From the NCBI GenBank assembly GCA_902500825.1, contig CABVRX010000001.1, forward strand, positions 186,001 through 250,000: a DNA stretch of 64,000 nucleotides, written 5' to 3'. The translations under genes were made by a program, and so were the position numbers. Of this stretch, positions 34,656 to 43,327 are shown piece after piece (position 1 is the stretch's first letter; each line of letters opens with the position of its first letter). The DNA comes from an uncultured Nitrospira sp. GTDB taxonomy: Bacteria > Nitrospirota > Nitrospiria > Nitrospirales > Nitrospiraceae. Below the pieces are notes generated by a model that was given only the letters and a program-made list of their open reading frames with translations, ran no database searches and had not been told where the DNA came from.

Positions 34656-35435
34656 ATGCCCTCGGACGATCCCGACAGAAGCAAATCTTCCCGAGCCGGG
34701 GCTCGCCGACTCATCGAGCAGACGCCGAAGGCATTAGCCGGATTGGCCGCCATGAGCGGCGTGGCGTATCTCGCCGGATCGATTTACACGAAAGCTTATT
34801 TTTCAGAATTTGGAGCCTTATGGATCTTAGAGGAGGTTCCTGCAGCGACCTATTTTAGTCAAAGCTGGGTGCCGCTGTTACTGATGCTCTACTTCGGATA
34901 TCTGGCGACGACGAATCTTGCGGTGATCGGGAATCAAGGCGACGTAACGGGGAGCTTTCAGTTCAGGCTCTCCGTGATCTTGGTTCGGTATGGTTCATGG
35001 TTCTTGCTCGCGCTTTTCGTCATGATCCCGATCCTGAGCGCATTCGACTATGTCATGTCGGCGATCGTGTTGTCGATGATCGGTGTCGCCGCGATTCTGC
35101 TCTTGTTCAGCTCGGCGATTGAACTGGTCGTCGTGAGGCTCACGACAGCGGGCAGGCTCCTTGATCTGTCGCCGGTATATATCGCATTCGCCGTGATTGC
35201 CGCCGGTCTGTATGTGGTCCCTGCGCAACTCGGCCTGAATTGGGCACGGGTCGATAAACAACCGACATCCTCGCTGCACACTGTGTATCTGCACAGTGAT
35301 GCCGAAAGGGAATATCGGCTGTTGTTTTCAGTCGGGGAGCGATTGTACGTGTTTCCGGCGAAATTCGAGGGAGCCTATCCCCCGGTCCATGCCACTGCCA
35401 TCGCCAACGTCGACTTCGTCCCCCCTGAGCGATAA
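34656..35435 (+). CDS. Membrane protein of unknown function
   Basis: 259 residues. A basic N-terminus, then four or five hydrophobic segments (about 25-48, 68-88, 105-130, 133-155, 170-190) and a soluble C-terminal domain of about 65 residues with W/Y-rich beta strands (L-L-F-S-V-G-E-R-L-Y-V-F). No family recognised. Its neighbours (STAS protein and lipoprotein) give no clear functional link. Confidence 0.7.
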   Translation: MPSDDPDRSKSSRAGARRLIEQTPKALAGLAAMSGVAYLAGSIYTKAYFSEFGALWILEEVPAATYFSQSWVPLLLMLYFGYLATTNLAVIGNQGDVTGSFQFRLSVILVRYGSWFLLALFVMIPILSAFDYVMSAIVLSMIGVAAILLLFSSAIELVVVRLTTAGRLLDLSPVYIAFAVIAAGLYVVPAQLGLNWARVDKQPTSSLHTVYLHSDAEREYRLLFSVGERLYVFPAKFEGAYPPVHATAIANVDFVPPER

Positions 35436-35484
35436 GAACAATCATGTTGTGCGATCAGACGGGCAGAGGCTACACTTCCGCTCC

Positions 35485-35913
35485 ATGACCTGTCTGCATT
35501 ACATGGCGCGGTCGGCATACCCCATCTACCGGTCCTGGACTGTCTCCCTGGCAATCGTCCTTACAATAGGGGGCTGCGCCTCGATGGCTAAGGTAACGAA
35601 TCTCGCAGAGGAATCCTGCCGCACATCGTTTACTCAACACCTATCGGCGATTCTCGCTCACGAGGGTGAACAGCCCGAGGCTGCCGATGCTCTTGCGGGC
35701 AAGACCGTCTCCACTCTCACGACCTACGATCTTGGGCCACGCCCCTTTGCCATTGCAGCCCCATCCGGCACCGATTATCGGTTTTTTATCGACCGTAAGG
35801 GGGCAGACTGTGTGTTGACCCTCTTCGGACGCCGGAAAGGGTTTGTCTCCTACACGAACAACCTGACCTACATTGCCACCGAGATCCTCCCTGACTGCAC
35901 CTGCGCCGACTAG
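35485..35913 (+). CDS. Small lipoprotein of unknown function
   Basis: 142 residues from the ATG at 35485; the longer frame would start inside the previous gene. Signal sequence with lipobox V-L-T-I-G-G-C near residue 32. The mature part has three further cysteines, two of them in a terminal C-T-C-A-D. Unknown family. The stop codon overlaps the start of a 127-bp palindromic repeat. Confidence 0.65.
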   Translation: MTCLHYMARSAYPIYRSWTVSLAIVLTIGGCASMAKVTNLAEESCRTSFTQHLSAILAHEGEQPEAADALAGKTVSTLTTYDLGPRPFAIAAPSGTDYRFFIDRKGADCVLTLFGRRKGFVSYTNNLTYIATEILPDCTCAD

Positions 35914-36039
35914 CAAGCTGTTGAAAAAGGTCCGCCAGCGGTGTTCTCGCGGCGCTTAGAGGTCAACGTACGACCCAGAGTACGCTTCGCCTCTTCGCTT
36001 GCTGCGGCCTTGCTGGACGGCCTTTTTGAGCAGCTTGCC
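35913..36039. repeat. 127-bp palindromic intergenic element
   Basis: The ends are inverted copies: GCAAGCTGTTGAAAAAGG at the left and its near-complement CCTTTTTGAGCAGCTTGC at the right, with further complementary stretches inside (GTCCGCCAG / CTGGACGGC). The whole forms a long hairpin. I recall similar elements scattered between genes of Nitrospira genomes, but that is memory, not a search. It may act as a bidirectional terminator or mRNA stabiliser. It is about 212 bases upstream of the next gene. Confidence 0.7.
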
Positions 36040-36251
36040 AAGCGTTTGCTATCGTCTATTCCCTCCATACAGCCGCGACGAGGCGCGACTTCCAATCATT
36101 TATGAAGAAGTTTTCATCTTCTCCTAATGATCTCTTCATGTTCCGGGATTATAAAGTGATACCAGAATGAGATGAAACTGTTGAGATCAAGGCGCTCGAG
36201 TCACGAAGATCAAGACGACGGTGCTGGAACATTGCACAAGGAGGCTGCGCT

Positions 36252-36572
36252 ATGAAGGAAGCGACAAAGGGACTGACTGTATCCACCTCTTTGATCCCCG
36301 CTCCGGTGAAGCAAGGACCCAAGCGGTTATCACCGAACCACCTTTTGGAATTGGTCACCCGGTTGTGCATCTTCAAGGCTGAGCGTTGGGGACGCCGGGC
36401 GCTCTTTTACGAACGGCACCGTGACTATTTTCCACGGCTATCCGCCGGTCGATTTGTGAATCGGTGCCGTGAGTTGGAAGCGAGGTATCGAGCACTCGCA
36501 CAGGTCATGTTCCTTATCCCGGCGGAGGATCGGCTAGTTCCGATACGCGCATTGGCTCTGCCCAAGCTATAG
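36252..36572 (+). CDS. Small basic protein of unknown function
   Basis: 106 residues. An AAGGAGG site 7 bases before the ATG supports translation. Rich in R and L, mostly helical, with E-L-V-T-R-L-C-I-F-K-A-E-R-W and a C-terminal V-R-I-x-A-L-A-L-P. No family recognised. Confidence 0.6.
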   Translation: MKEATKGLTVSTSLIPAPVKQGPKRLSPNHLLELVTRLCIFKAERWGRRALFYERHRDYFPRLSAGRFVNRCRELEARYRALAQVMFLIPAEDRLVPIRALALPKL

Positions 36573-36901
36573 AAGCAACGGGTCTCTCTGTCCGGCGGTG
36601 TCGCTGCACGGAGGATGACTCGTATCCAATGGTCACTATGTCCTGGCGGGCAGGCGTCGAACATCCTGTCCGCCCGGTCGTGACAGCAATCCTCGCCCTG
36701 TACAACGGACCCAAAATCGATCTCACCTCCACTTACCTGCTGGTGTTCATCCATCAGTCTTAGGATGATCGCTGAGGACCGGGCCGAACCCGATCTTGTA
36801 CTACCGCCGCATTCAACGTAACATGACGTTTTTCGTGAGTCGTCGTTCCATACTCTTCACCATTCCACGACTCTCAATGGCAGAAAGGCGCTGAATACTA
36901 T
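36573..36901. other. Leader region upstream of the DEAD-box helicase gene
   Basis: No gene is seen in these 329 bases; open frames here are short and unlike known proteins. Long untranslated leaders are common for cold-inducible helicase mRNAs, so part of this may be leader, but no element can be assigned. Confidence 0.3.
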
Positions 36902-38641
36902 ATGAAACATGGCCCGTCCTCAGAGTCCGCTACTCCGACCGTCACTGGATTTTCACCGGGCTTCGCCGCCTTAGGGCTTGAGGCGCCGCTGCTCACGACA
37001 TTGGAAACGCTGGGCTACGAAGAACCGACCCCAATCCAACGCGAAGCGATTCCTCCGCTTCTCGCCGGTCGGGATCTGCTTGGACAGGCGGCGACTGGCA
37101 CCGGTAAGACCGCGGCCTTCGCGTTGCCGATGCTGCAGCGAATCAGTCATGCGGCAAAGGGACGCCCATCTGCGCTTGTGCTCGTACCGACCCGCGAATT
37201 GGCGATTCAAGTCGGGGAAGCGATGCAGCGATACGGAAAGGAATTACGGACGAGCGTGTTACCTGTGTACGGTGGACAAGCGATCGGCCCGCAGTTGCAC
37301 GCGCTGAAGCGGGGAGTCGACGTGATTGTCGCCACACCTGGCCGCGCACTGGATCATATTCGCCGTGGAACACTGAAACTGCAAGAGGTGAAGATCGCCG
37401 TCTTGGACGAAGCAGACGAAATGCTCGACATGGGGTTTGCGGATGATCTGGAAGCGATCCTGGCCGGAACGCCCAAGACCAAACAGACGGCACTGTTCTC
37501 AGCGACCATGCCTCCAAGAATCCGCGCGATCGCCCATCGGCACCTTCAGAACCCGATCGAAATCACCATTGCAAAAGAACCGGTCAAGGCCGGCACGGCC
37601 CCGCGCGTTCAGCAGACGGCGTACATCGCCGCGAGGCCGTATCGGGCGGCGGCACTCGCCCGTGTGCTCGACGTGGCAGGCGCAAACGCCGTGCTGATCT
37701 TCTGCAGAACCAGACTGGAGGTCGATGACGTGACGGCGATGCTAGCGGGCCGTGGTCATCGAGCCGAGGCCATTCATGGCGGCATGAGCCAGAGCCAGCG
37801 CGACCGTGTCATGCAGGCCTTCAAGGCCGGGCAAACCGAATTACTGGTGGCGACCGATGTCGCGGCGCGCGGTCTGGATATTCCACAGGTGTCTCATGTG
37901 ATCAACTACGACCTTCCATCTTCCGCTGAAGTCTATGTCCATCGGATCGGGCGGACCGGCCGGGCCGGCCGGGAGGGTACAGCGATCACGATCCTCGACC
38001 CCCGTGAACAACGCCTCCTACGAACCATTGAACAGCACACAAAAGCTCGGGTCGCCGTTCTGCCGATCCCGAGCGTGGCCGATCTCCGTGCCAAGCAGTT
38101 GGGTCGCATACAAGGTGCAGTTGAACAGGTATTACGCGATGGCCAGTTGGAGACCTTCATGCCTCTCGTGGATCGGCTCTCCGCCCATCCACCGGCAGCG
38201 GTGGCGGCAGCGGCGTTGAAGCTACTCATTCGTGCGCAAGGCGGCGAACGTGAGGAGCAAGAGATTCCTGCCATGCCTGTCAGGCAACCGGAACTTGGGC
38301 GGCCGATTCGGGATACACGACATTCGGGCGGTCGGCTTCACGGTGGATCGGCGCGAGCGGAACGTCCGCCGACAGGACGAACGCGACACGGCGGGCGGGA
38401 GGCCGGTATGGCACGGGTGTATGTGGGAGCGGGACGCGAGGTAGGAATCAGACCGAGTGATCTCGTGGGCGCCATTGCCAACGAGGCCAAGGTCCATTCG
38501 AACGTGATCGGCGCCATCGAAATCGAAGAGCGGTTTTCCATCGTGGATGTACCGGCCTCCATGGTCTCGGGCATCATCGAAGTACTCAGCCGCGCACGTA
38601 TCAAAGGTCGGAAAGTCTCGGTGCGAATCTTTCGAGAGTAG
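36902..38641 (+). CDS. DEAD-box RNA helicase with DbpA-type RNA-binding domain
   Basis: 579 residues. Helicase motifs in order: Q motif with P-T-P-I-Q-R-E, Walker A A-T-G-T-G-K-T, P-T-R-E-L-A, V-L-D-E-A-D-E-M-L, S-A-T, D-V-A-A-R-G-L-D, H-R-I-G-R-T-G-R-A-G-R. A Gly/Arg-rich linker (about 455-500) leads to a DbpA RNA-binding domain (about 505-579: V-Y-V-G-A-G-R-E-V-G-I, V-D-V-P). This is the CsdA/DeaD arrangement: ATP-driven RNA unwinding in ribosome assembly, mRNA turnover and cold adaptation. Probably cytoplasmic. Confidence 0.94.
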   Translation: MKHGPSSESATPTVTGFSPGFAALGLEAPLLTTLETLGYEEPTPIQREAIPPLLAGRDLLGQAATGTGKTAAFALPMLQRISHAAKGRPSALVLVPTRELAIQVGEAMQRYGKELRTSVLPVYGGQAIGPQLHALKRGVDVIVATPGRALDHIRRGTLKLQEVKIAVLDEADEMLDMGFADDLEAILAGTPKTKQTALFSATMPPRIRAIAHRHLQNPIEITIAKEPVKAGTAPRVQQTAYIAARPYRAAALARVLDVAGANAVLIFCRTRLEVDDVTAMLAGRGHRAEAIHGGMSQSQRDRVMQAFKAGQTELLVATDVAARGLDIPQVSHVINYDLPSSAEVYVHRIGRTGRAGREGTAITILDPREQRLLRTIEQHTKARVAVLPIPSVADLRAKQLGRIQGAVEQVLRDGQLETFMPLVDRLSAHPPAAVAAAALKLLIRAQGGEREEQEIPAMPVRQPELGRPIRDTRHSGGRLHGGSARAERPPTGRTRHGGREAGMARVYVGAGREVGIRPSDLVGAIANEAKVHSNVIGAIEIEERFSIVDVPASMVSGIIEVLSRARIKGRKVSVRIFRE

Positions 38642-38819
38642 CTTGTGTGCCCACACCTACCGCGAGCCGGTGTCAGCTGCCCATTCGTACAAACCGTGTA
38701 ATTAGGTTTTCAGCTCGATCGTAGCTTCCAGGTTTGCATCACAGGTTGTATCGAGGTTGACATCCCCAGAGTGTCGGAGTAGGTTTTTCGACCATTCACC
38801 GCAACAAAGGGAGACTCCT

Positions 38820-39095
38820 ATGCGTTCAGTACTCCTGACTTTGTTATCGTTCGGCGCCTTTCTTTTTTTCGCTCCGTCGGTCACGCTGGCCGGCGAGGCA
38901 GCCGCCACCATGGAAGCCATGAAGGGGGAAACAAAAGCCACCGTGGAGGAAGCAAAAGGCGAAGCCAAGGCAAAGATTGAAGAAGCGCAGGGCAACAAGA
39001 TGAAAGCCATGGGTGAGCGCGCCAAAGGGAAGGTGAAGGCCGCCGGTGAGCGTGCCACAGGTAAAGTGAAGGAAATGAAGGCCAAGACAGAGTAG
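38820..39095 (+). CDS. Exported LEA-like amphipathic helix protein
   Basis: 91 residues from the ATG with a GGGAG site. Signal peptide to about residue 24, then repeats of A/K/E/G in an 11-residue-like pattern: T-K-A-T-V-E-E-A-K-G-E-A-K-A-K-I-E-E-A and K-G-K-V-K-A-A-G-E-R-A. This is the composition of late-embryogenesis-abundant or similar stress-protective proteins. A periplasmic protective role is likely but unproven. Confidence 0.65.
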   Translation: MRSVLLTLLSFGAFLFFAPSVTLAGEAAATMEAMKGETKATVEEAKGEAKAKIEEAQGNKMKAMGERAKGKVKAAGERATGKVKEMKAKTE

Positions 39096-39220
39096 TATTC
39101 TCTTGCGCTTCAGCGAACGCACCTAAGACGGCAGGTCTGAGTGATTCAGTTTGCCTGCCATCGTTGTGTCCTCAAGTCATGACTTGTGTGATCGTCAAAG
39201 GCCGACTATCATGATCGGCC

Positions 39221-41224
39221 ATGAAAGATTCCCAACCTCTCGTTCCTGCCACGGTCCGACTTCCTGAGATTACCGTCAAAGCGGTCGTGTTGTCGGTCAT
39301 CCTGGCCGCGATTTTGGCGGCCGCCAATGCCTATCTAGGCTTGTTTGCCGGGATGACCGTATCTGCGTCTATTCCTGCGGCCGTCGCTTCCATGGCGATT
39401 CTGCGGTTGTTCCGCGAGTCGAACATTCTCGAAAACAATCTTGTTCAAACCGCTGCTTCATCGGGGGAAGCGTTGGCGGCCGGCGTCATCTTTACGATTC
39501 CTGCGCTCCTGCTGGTCGGGTATTGGTCCGACTTCGACTACTGGCAGACGGTTCTCATCGCTGCGGTCGGTGGATTGCTCGGTGTGCTCTTTACAATTCC
39601 ACTGCGGCGGGCGTTGATCGTGACGGCGGGTTTGCGGTTCCCAGAGGGATTAGCCACGGCGGAAGTCCTCAAGGTCGGCGCAGCGGAACGGAGTGAAACC
39701 GGTTCACGCGAATCAACAAAGGGTTTTCAGTCCCTGTTGTCGGCTGCTCTGCTCGGTGGCTTGGTGAAGTTCGGTGAGAGCGGTCTGCGCCTGTGGACCG
39801 AATCGCTGGAAGGGGCTATCCAAGTTGGGCGCACCGTGTTCTACGCAGGTCTCAATCTTTCGCCGGCGCTTCTTGCAGTTGGATTTATCATCGGTCTCCA
39901 GACCGCCGCGGTGGTCTTTCTTGGAGGGGTCATTGGATGGGTGATCCTGATGCCTGCTTATGGACTCGTCCATGGGCTGCCACCTGATCGGACCGGACTC
40001 GAGGCGGCGATGTCGATCTGGAGCGGGCAGATTCGATATGTCGGTATCGGGGCGATGCTGACCGGCGGGCTGTGGACGCTCACGAAATTGCGTGAGCCGG
40101 TCTGGAAGAGTCTCATGACGCTCCGAGCAAGTTATCGTGCATCCAGGACACCGGAAAAAACGTCGGGCCTGTTACGGACGGAACAGGATGCTTCATTTCT
40201 GTGGATCGTCGTTCCATTTGGCCTGTCGCTCCTGCCGATGGCCTGGATCTATTCCACGGTCGTAGACAATTTCCTTCTCGGTCTGCTGATGACCATCCTA
40301 ATGGCACTGGCAGCCTTCCTCTTCTCGTCGGTCGCCGCCTATATGGCTGGAATGGTCGGCAGCTCCAGCAACCCTGTCTCAGGCGTGACGATTGCCACCA
40401 TTATGGTCGCCGCCCTACTGCTCGTGTTCTTCATGGGAGCCGGGCATCCGGCGGGACCGGCGGCCGCATTGGTCATCGGCGCGGTCGTCTGCTGCGCCGC
40501 CGCGATGGGCGGAGACAATCTCCAAGACCTTAAGACAGGTCATCTGGTCGGGGCGACGCCATGGAAACAACAAGTCATGCAAGTCGTCGGAGTGGTGACG
40601 GGCGCTCTGGTCCTCGTGCCGGTTCTGTCTCTCCTCCAAGCCAAGTATGGAATCGGCGAACCGACAAACAGCCATCCACATCCGCTCAGTGCGCCACAAG
40701 CCACGTTGATGGCGAACTTGACACGAAGCGTGTTCGTGGCTGGATTACCCTGGCCCCTCGTAGGACTGGGCGCTGTGATCGGGTGTCTGATCATTCTGGC
40801 GGATCGACGGCAAGAACAATGTGGCAGTGAGTGGAGGTTACCCGTGCTTGCCGTGGCGCTTGGGATCTACTTGCCGTTGAAACTTTCGGCGACCATTTTT
40901 GTAGGTGGGCTCATTGCAGCTTTGGCAAATAGGGACATGGGCGGATGGCATGAACCGTCGCAACGGGGATTGCTCTTTGCCGCCGGGGTGATCACCGGCG
41001 AAGCCTTGATGGGTATCATGCTCGCGATGCCGATCGCACTCGCCGCCCTATGGCCAAACTTCAGTACCGATCCGTTTACTCTCTTTACGTCGCCGCCGCT
41101 GGACGGGTGGCCAGGTCTTGCTATGGTGGCCATCGTGGGATTCGCACTCTATCGGATCGCGGTGGGGCGTGGCCGGATCACTTCAACATCCTCGATTGAA
41201 GCGGCGTCGCAGGATAAATCATAA
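39221..41224 (+). CDS. OPT family oligopeptide transporter
   Basis: 667 residues with about 16 hydrophobic segments. N-terminal L-P-E-I-T-V-K-A-V-V-L-S-V-I-L-A-A-I-L-A and N-A-Y-L-G-L-F-A-G-M-T-V-S-A-S-I-P-A match the OPT family; E-N-N-L-V-Q-T-A-A-S-S-G-E-A-L is a signature. Members move short peptides or metal chelates by proton coupling. It is followed by the RuBisCO-like gene with a 4-base gap, so the two are co-transcribed. Confidence 0.9.
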   Translation: MKDSQPLVPATVRLPEITVKAVVLSVILAAILAAANAYLGLFAGMTVSASIPAAVASMAILRLFRESNILENNLVQTAASSGEALAAGVIFTIPALLLVGYWSDFDYWQTVLIAAVGGLLGVLFTIPLRRALIVTAGLRFPEGLATAEVLKVGAAERSETGSRESTKGFQSLLSAALLGGLVKFGESGLRLWTESLEGAIQVGRTVFYAGLNLSPALLAVGFIIGLQTAAVVFLGGVIGWVILMPAYGLVHGLPPDRTGLEAAMSIWSGQIRYVGIGAMLTGGLWTLTKLREPVWKSLMTLRASYRASRTPEKTSGLLRTEQDASFLWIVVPFGLSLLPMAWIYSTVVDNFLLGLLMTILMALAAFLFSSVAAYMAGMVGSSSNPVSGVTIATIMVAALLLVFFMGAGHPAGPAAALVIGAVVCCAAAMGGDNLQDLKTGHLVGATPWKQQVMQVVGVVTGALVLVPVLSLLQAKYGIGEPTNSHPHPLSAPQATLMANLTRSVFVAGLPWPLVGLGAVIGCLIILADRRQEQCGSEWRLPVLAVALGIYLPLKLSATIFVGGLIAALANRDMGGWHEPSQRGLLFAAGVITGEALMGIMLAMPIALAALWPNFSTDPFTLFTSPPLDGWPGLAMVAIVGFALYRIAVGRGRITSTSSIEAASQDKS

Positions 41225-41228
41225 AGCC

Positions 41229-42359
41229 ATGAGTCTCACCGCCCACGATGCTTCGGAATTTCTCACGGCGATTTACGAGGTCGATGGACCTGAGTCGCTG
41301 GCTCGACGCACGGCGGAGCGTATCTGTTCTGACCAGACTATTGAAGCCGAGAGCAATCTCCTTCCGCCGTCGCTTCAATCCATGATTCTCGGCCGAGTAG
41401 AGGATCTGCAAGCAACCGACGAGGGTCGATATCGCGCCACCATCCGCTTTCACGGCGACCTGCTCAGCGGCGAATGCAGTGATCTGCTCAATGTCTTGTT
41501 TGGGGCAAGCAGTCTTCGTGGAGACGTCACGTTGCTGTCGTTCACGATGACGAACGGACTGCTCTCGTCGTGGCCTGGACCACGATTTGGGATCGACGGA
41601 CTCAGGCAGGCGGTCAGCGTTCCCAATCGTCCGCTCCTCTGCGCGGTACTAAAACCGCTAGGCCGCACTCCTCAGGAACTCGCCGAGCTGGCCGTTCGAT
41701 TTGTCGAGGGCGGCGTCGATGTGATCAAGGACGATCAAAGCTTGGTCGATCAACCATGGTGTCGCTTTGAGGAACGAGTCGCTCGCTGTGCCGAAGCTAT
41801 TGTGAGGACAAGCGCCAGGAGAGGAAGACCCTGCCTGTATCTTGCACACGTCAGTGGATCAATGGATACGATGCGCCGGCGAGCGGCACAGGCCCGAAGT
41901 CTGGGCGCATCAGGCCTCTTGGTCGCGCCCGGTTTGACCGGCTTCGACGCCTTGAGAACACTTCGATCAGACGGGGAGATTGCTCTGCCGCTTGCGAGCC
42001 ATCCATCCATGCTTGGCACCTTGGTCGATCGGGGAGGGAGTGGGCTCGCCTCTCCTGTCGTCTATGGGCTCCTGCCTCGATTGGCCGGCTCAGACCTGAG
42101 CATCTATCCGGCGTTCGGTTCCGATTACCCGATGTCGCAAGAAGACTGTGTCTCGGTGGCGGAGCACTGTCGGCGATCTTGGGGTTGTCTCAGATCGATG
42201 ATGCCTGCGGTCGGTGGACGCATCGGCCCTGAGCGTTTGGGCGAGTTGGGCTCGGCCTTAGGCAAGGAGCTGATTGTTATCTTGGGCAGCCGCATCCAGC
42301 AATTTCCCGGAGGTATTGAGGCGGCGATGAAGGAGTTTCATCGTATCCTGGAAGCATGA
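41229..42359 (+). CDS. RuBisCO-like protein (form IV)
   Basis: 376 residues from the ATG 4 bases after the transporter stop; a longer frame starts inside that gene. N-terminal ferredoxin-like domain followed by a TIM barrel. The lysine of L-K-P-x-x-R-T and K-D-D of V-D-V-I-K-D-D-Q are present, but the glutamate that ligates Mg in RuBisCO (K-D-D-E) is glutamine. A-H-V-S-G-S, A-S-H-P-S-M and F-G-S-D-Y-P fill the other barrel-loop positions. Shorter than true large subunits (about 470 residues). CO2 fixation is not expected; related form IV proteins isomerise or enolise sulfur-containing sugar phosphates. Substrate unknown. Confidence 0.85.
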   Translation: MSLTAHDASEFLTAIYEVDGPESLARRTAERICSDQTIEAESNLLPPSLQSMILGRVEDLQATDEGRYRATIRFHGDLLSGECSDLLNVLFGASSLRGDVTLLSFTMTNGLLSSWPGPRFGIDGLRQAVSVPNRPLLCAVLKPLGRTPQELAELAVRFVEGGVDVIKDDQSLVDQPWCRFEERVARCAEAIVRTSARRGRPCLYLAHVSGSMDTMRRRAAQARSLGASGLLVAPGLTGFDALRTLRSDGEIALPLASHPSMLGTLVDRGGSGLASPVVYGLLPRLAGSDLSIYPAFGSDYPMSQEDCVSVAEHCRRSWGCLRSMMPAVGGRIGPERLGELGSALGKELIVILGSRIQQFPGGIEAAMKEFHRILEA

Positions 42360-42462
42360 TTCCAACATCCTGACCAAACAAGACTTCCTAAAATCGCTGT
42401 CCCTTGGTATCCTACATCGCACCGGGTGTTTGTGGCACAGGCCGGTTGTCTGGGAGGTGAGT

Positions 42463-42768
42463 ATGAAGATATCAACGAAGCTCTTTGAAGTATTGCGGAT
42501 GATCGGTCGCCTCTGGACGGATCTTCCCCTCTTGTTTCGACTGCTGAAGGCGTGGAAAAACGGCAGCTATCGAGGTCTATCCGTCCGCACGCTTGCCTCA
42601 ATGGTGGCCGCATTGCTCTATGTATTGAGCCCAGTCGATCTCATACCGGACTTTATTCCCGGTATCGGCTTGATCGATGACGCAGCGGTACTCGCGTTCT
42701 TGCTGCACAATATGGCGCAGGATTTAGCGGCATTTCGAGCCTGGGAACAGAGCCGCGTCAAGATGTGA
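42463..42768 (+). CDS. YkvA-like DUF1232 membrane protein
   Basis: 101 residues from the ATG at 42463, with a GGGAGGTGA site. The core L-Y-V-L-S-P-V-D-L-I-P-D-F-I-P-G-I-G-L-I-D-D is the DUF1232 signature. One or two hydrophobic segments. The family is widespread and its role is unknown. It is convergent with the OB-fold gene at 42810. Confidence 0.85.
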   Translation: MKISTKLFEVLRMIGRLWTDLPLLFRLLKAWKNGSYRGLSVRTLASMVAALLYVLSPVDLIPDFIPGIGLIDDAAVLAFLLHNMAQDLAAFRAWEQSRVKM

Positions 42769-42809
42769 CCGTCGCTGTGGAAATCGACGAGGAGGCGACC
42801 GGGCTGTGC

Positions 42810-43217
42810 TTATCCTACCAAGTCGGAGTTGAGCTGATTGAGCGGCCGTATGGTGAGTGCCTGTACTTCGCTGTACACAGTGAGGCGGCCACTTTGTCGA
42901 CGCCGGGTAAACGTACCTTCGACGATGACTTGATCCCCATTCTGAACCTGGATTCGGCTGGTCACTTTGAGCGTACCGTCGCTGTCGGCCAGGAGAAACT
43001 TGAACGTCGGTTCACCTTTCTGATCGATGACCAGTTGAACATCCTTCACCAAGCCGATGACGACCACAGTTTTATGATCATACACTTCGGGGTGGGCCAT
43101 GAGGTCAGCCATCTCAAGCAAGTCGGCATTAGCAAGGGGAACAAACAGAAGACTCACGAAGACAGCCAGTGGCGCACAGAGTCTACACCGCATATGAAAT
43201 CGGGTTTTACCTGCCAT
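42810..43217 (-). CDS. Exported OB-fold-like protein
   Basis: 135 residues, or 127 from the methionine at codon 9. Signal peptide to about residue 31 (A-N-A-D). The rest reads as a small OB-fold: V-V-V-I-G-L-V-K-D-V, F-K-F-L-L-A-D-S-D-G-T-L-K-V and V-I-V-E-G-T-F. Similar periplasmic proteins bind nucleic acid-like or cationic ligands; the role is unknown. It lies 110 bases behind hrpB on the same strand. The plus-strand frame over this region was rejected as antisense. Confidence 0.7.
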   Translation of the reverse strand: MAGKTRFHMRCRLCAPLAVFVSLLFVPLANADLLEMADLMAHPEVYDHKTVVVIGLVKDVQLVIDQKGEPTFKFLLADSDGTLKVTSRIQVQNGDQVIVEGTFTRRRQSGRLTVYSEVQALTIRPLNQLNSDLVG

Positions 43218-43327
43218 GACCGAGATGTATTCTACCGAAGATCACGACAAGTACAAGTGGGCAATTACCTTACTCAAAGGTCTCTCAGTTCTGTTACGGG
43301 GTAAGTGAGCAAGCACGAGGAAGAGCC

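Noticed and set aside
41229-42359. RuBisCO large subunit for carbon fixation
   Set aside because: Too short, and key active-site residues are changed (K-D-D-Q); fits a form IV RuBisCO-like protein instead.
42765-43304. Plus-strand frame of 179 codons
   Set aside because: Overlaps the minus-strand OB-fold gene, which has a signal peptide and coherent fold; the plus frame has no start signal or domain.
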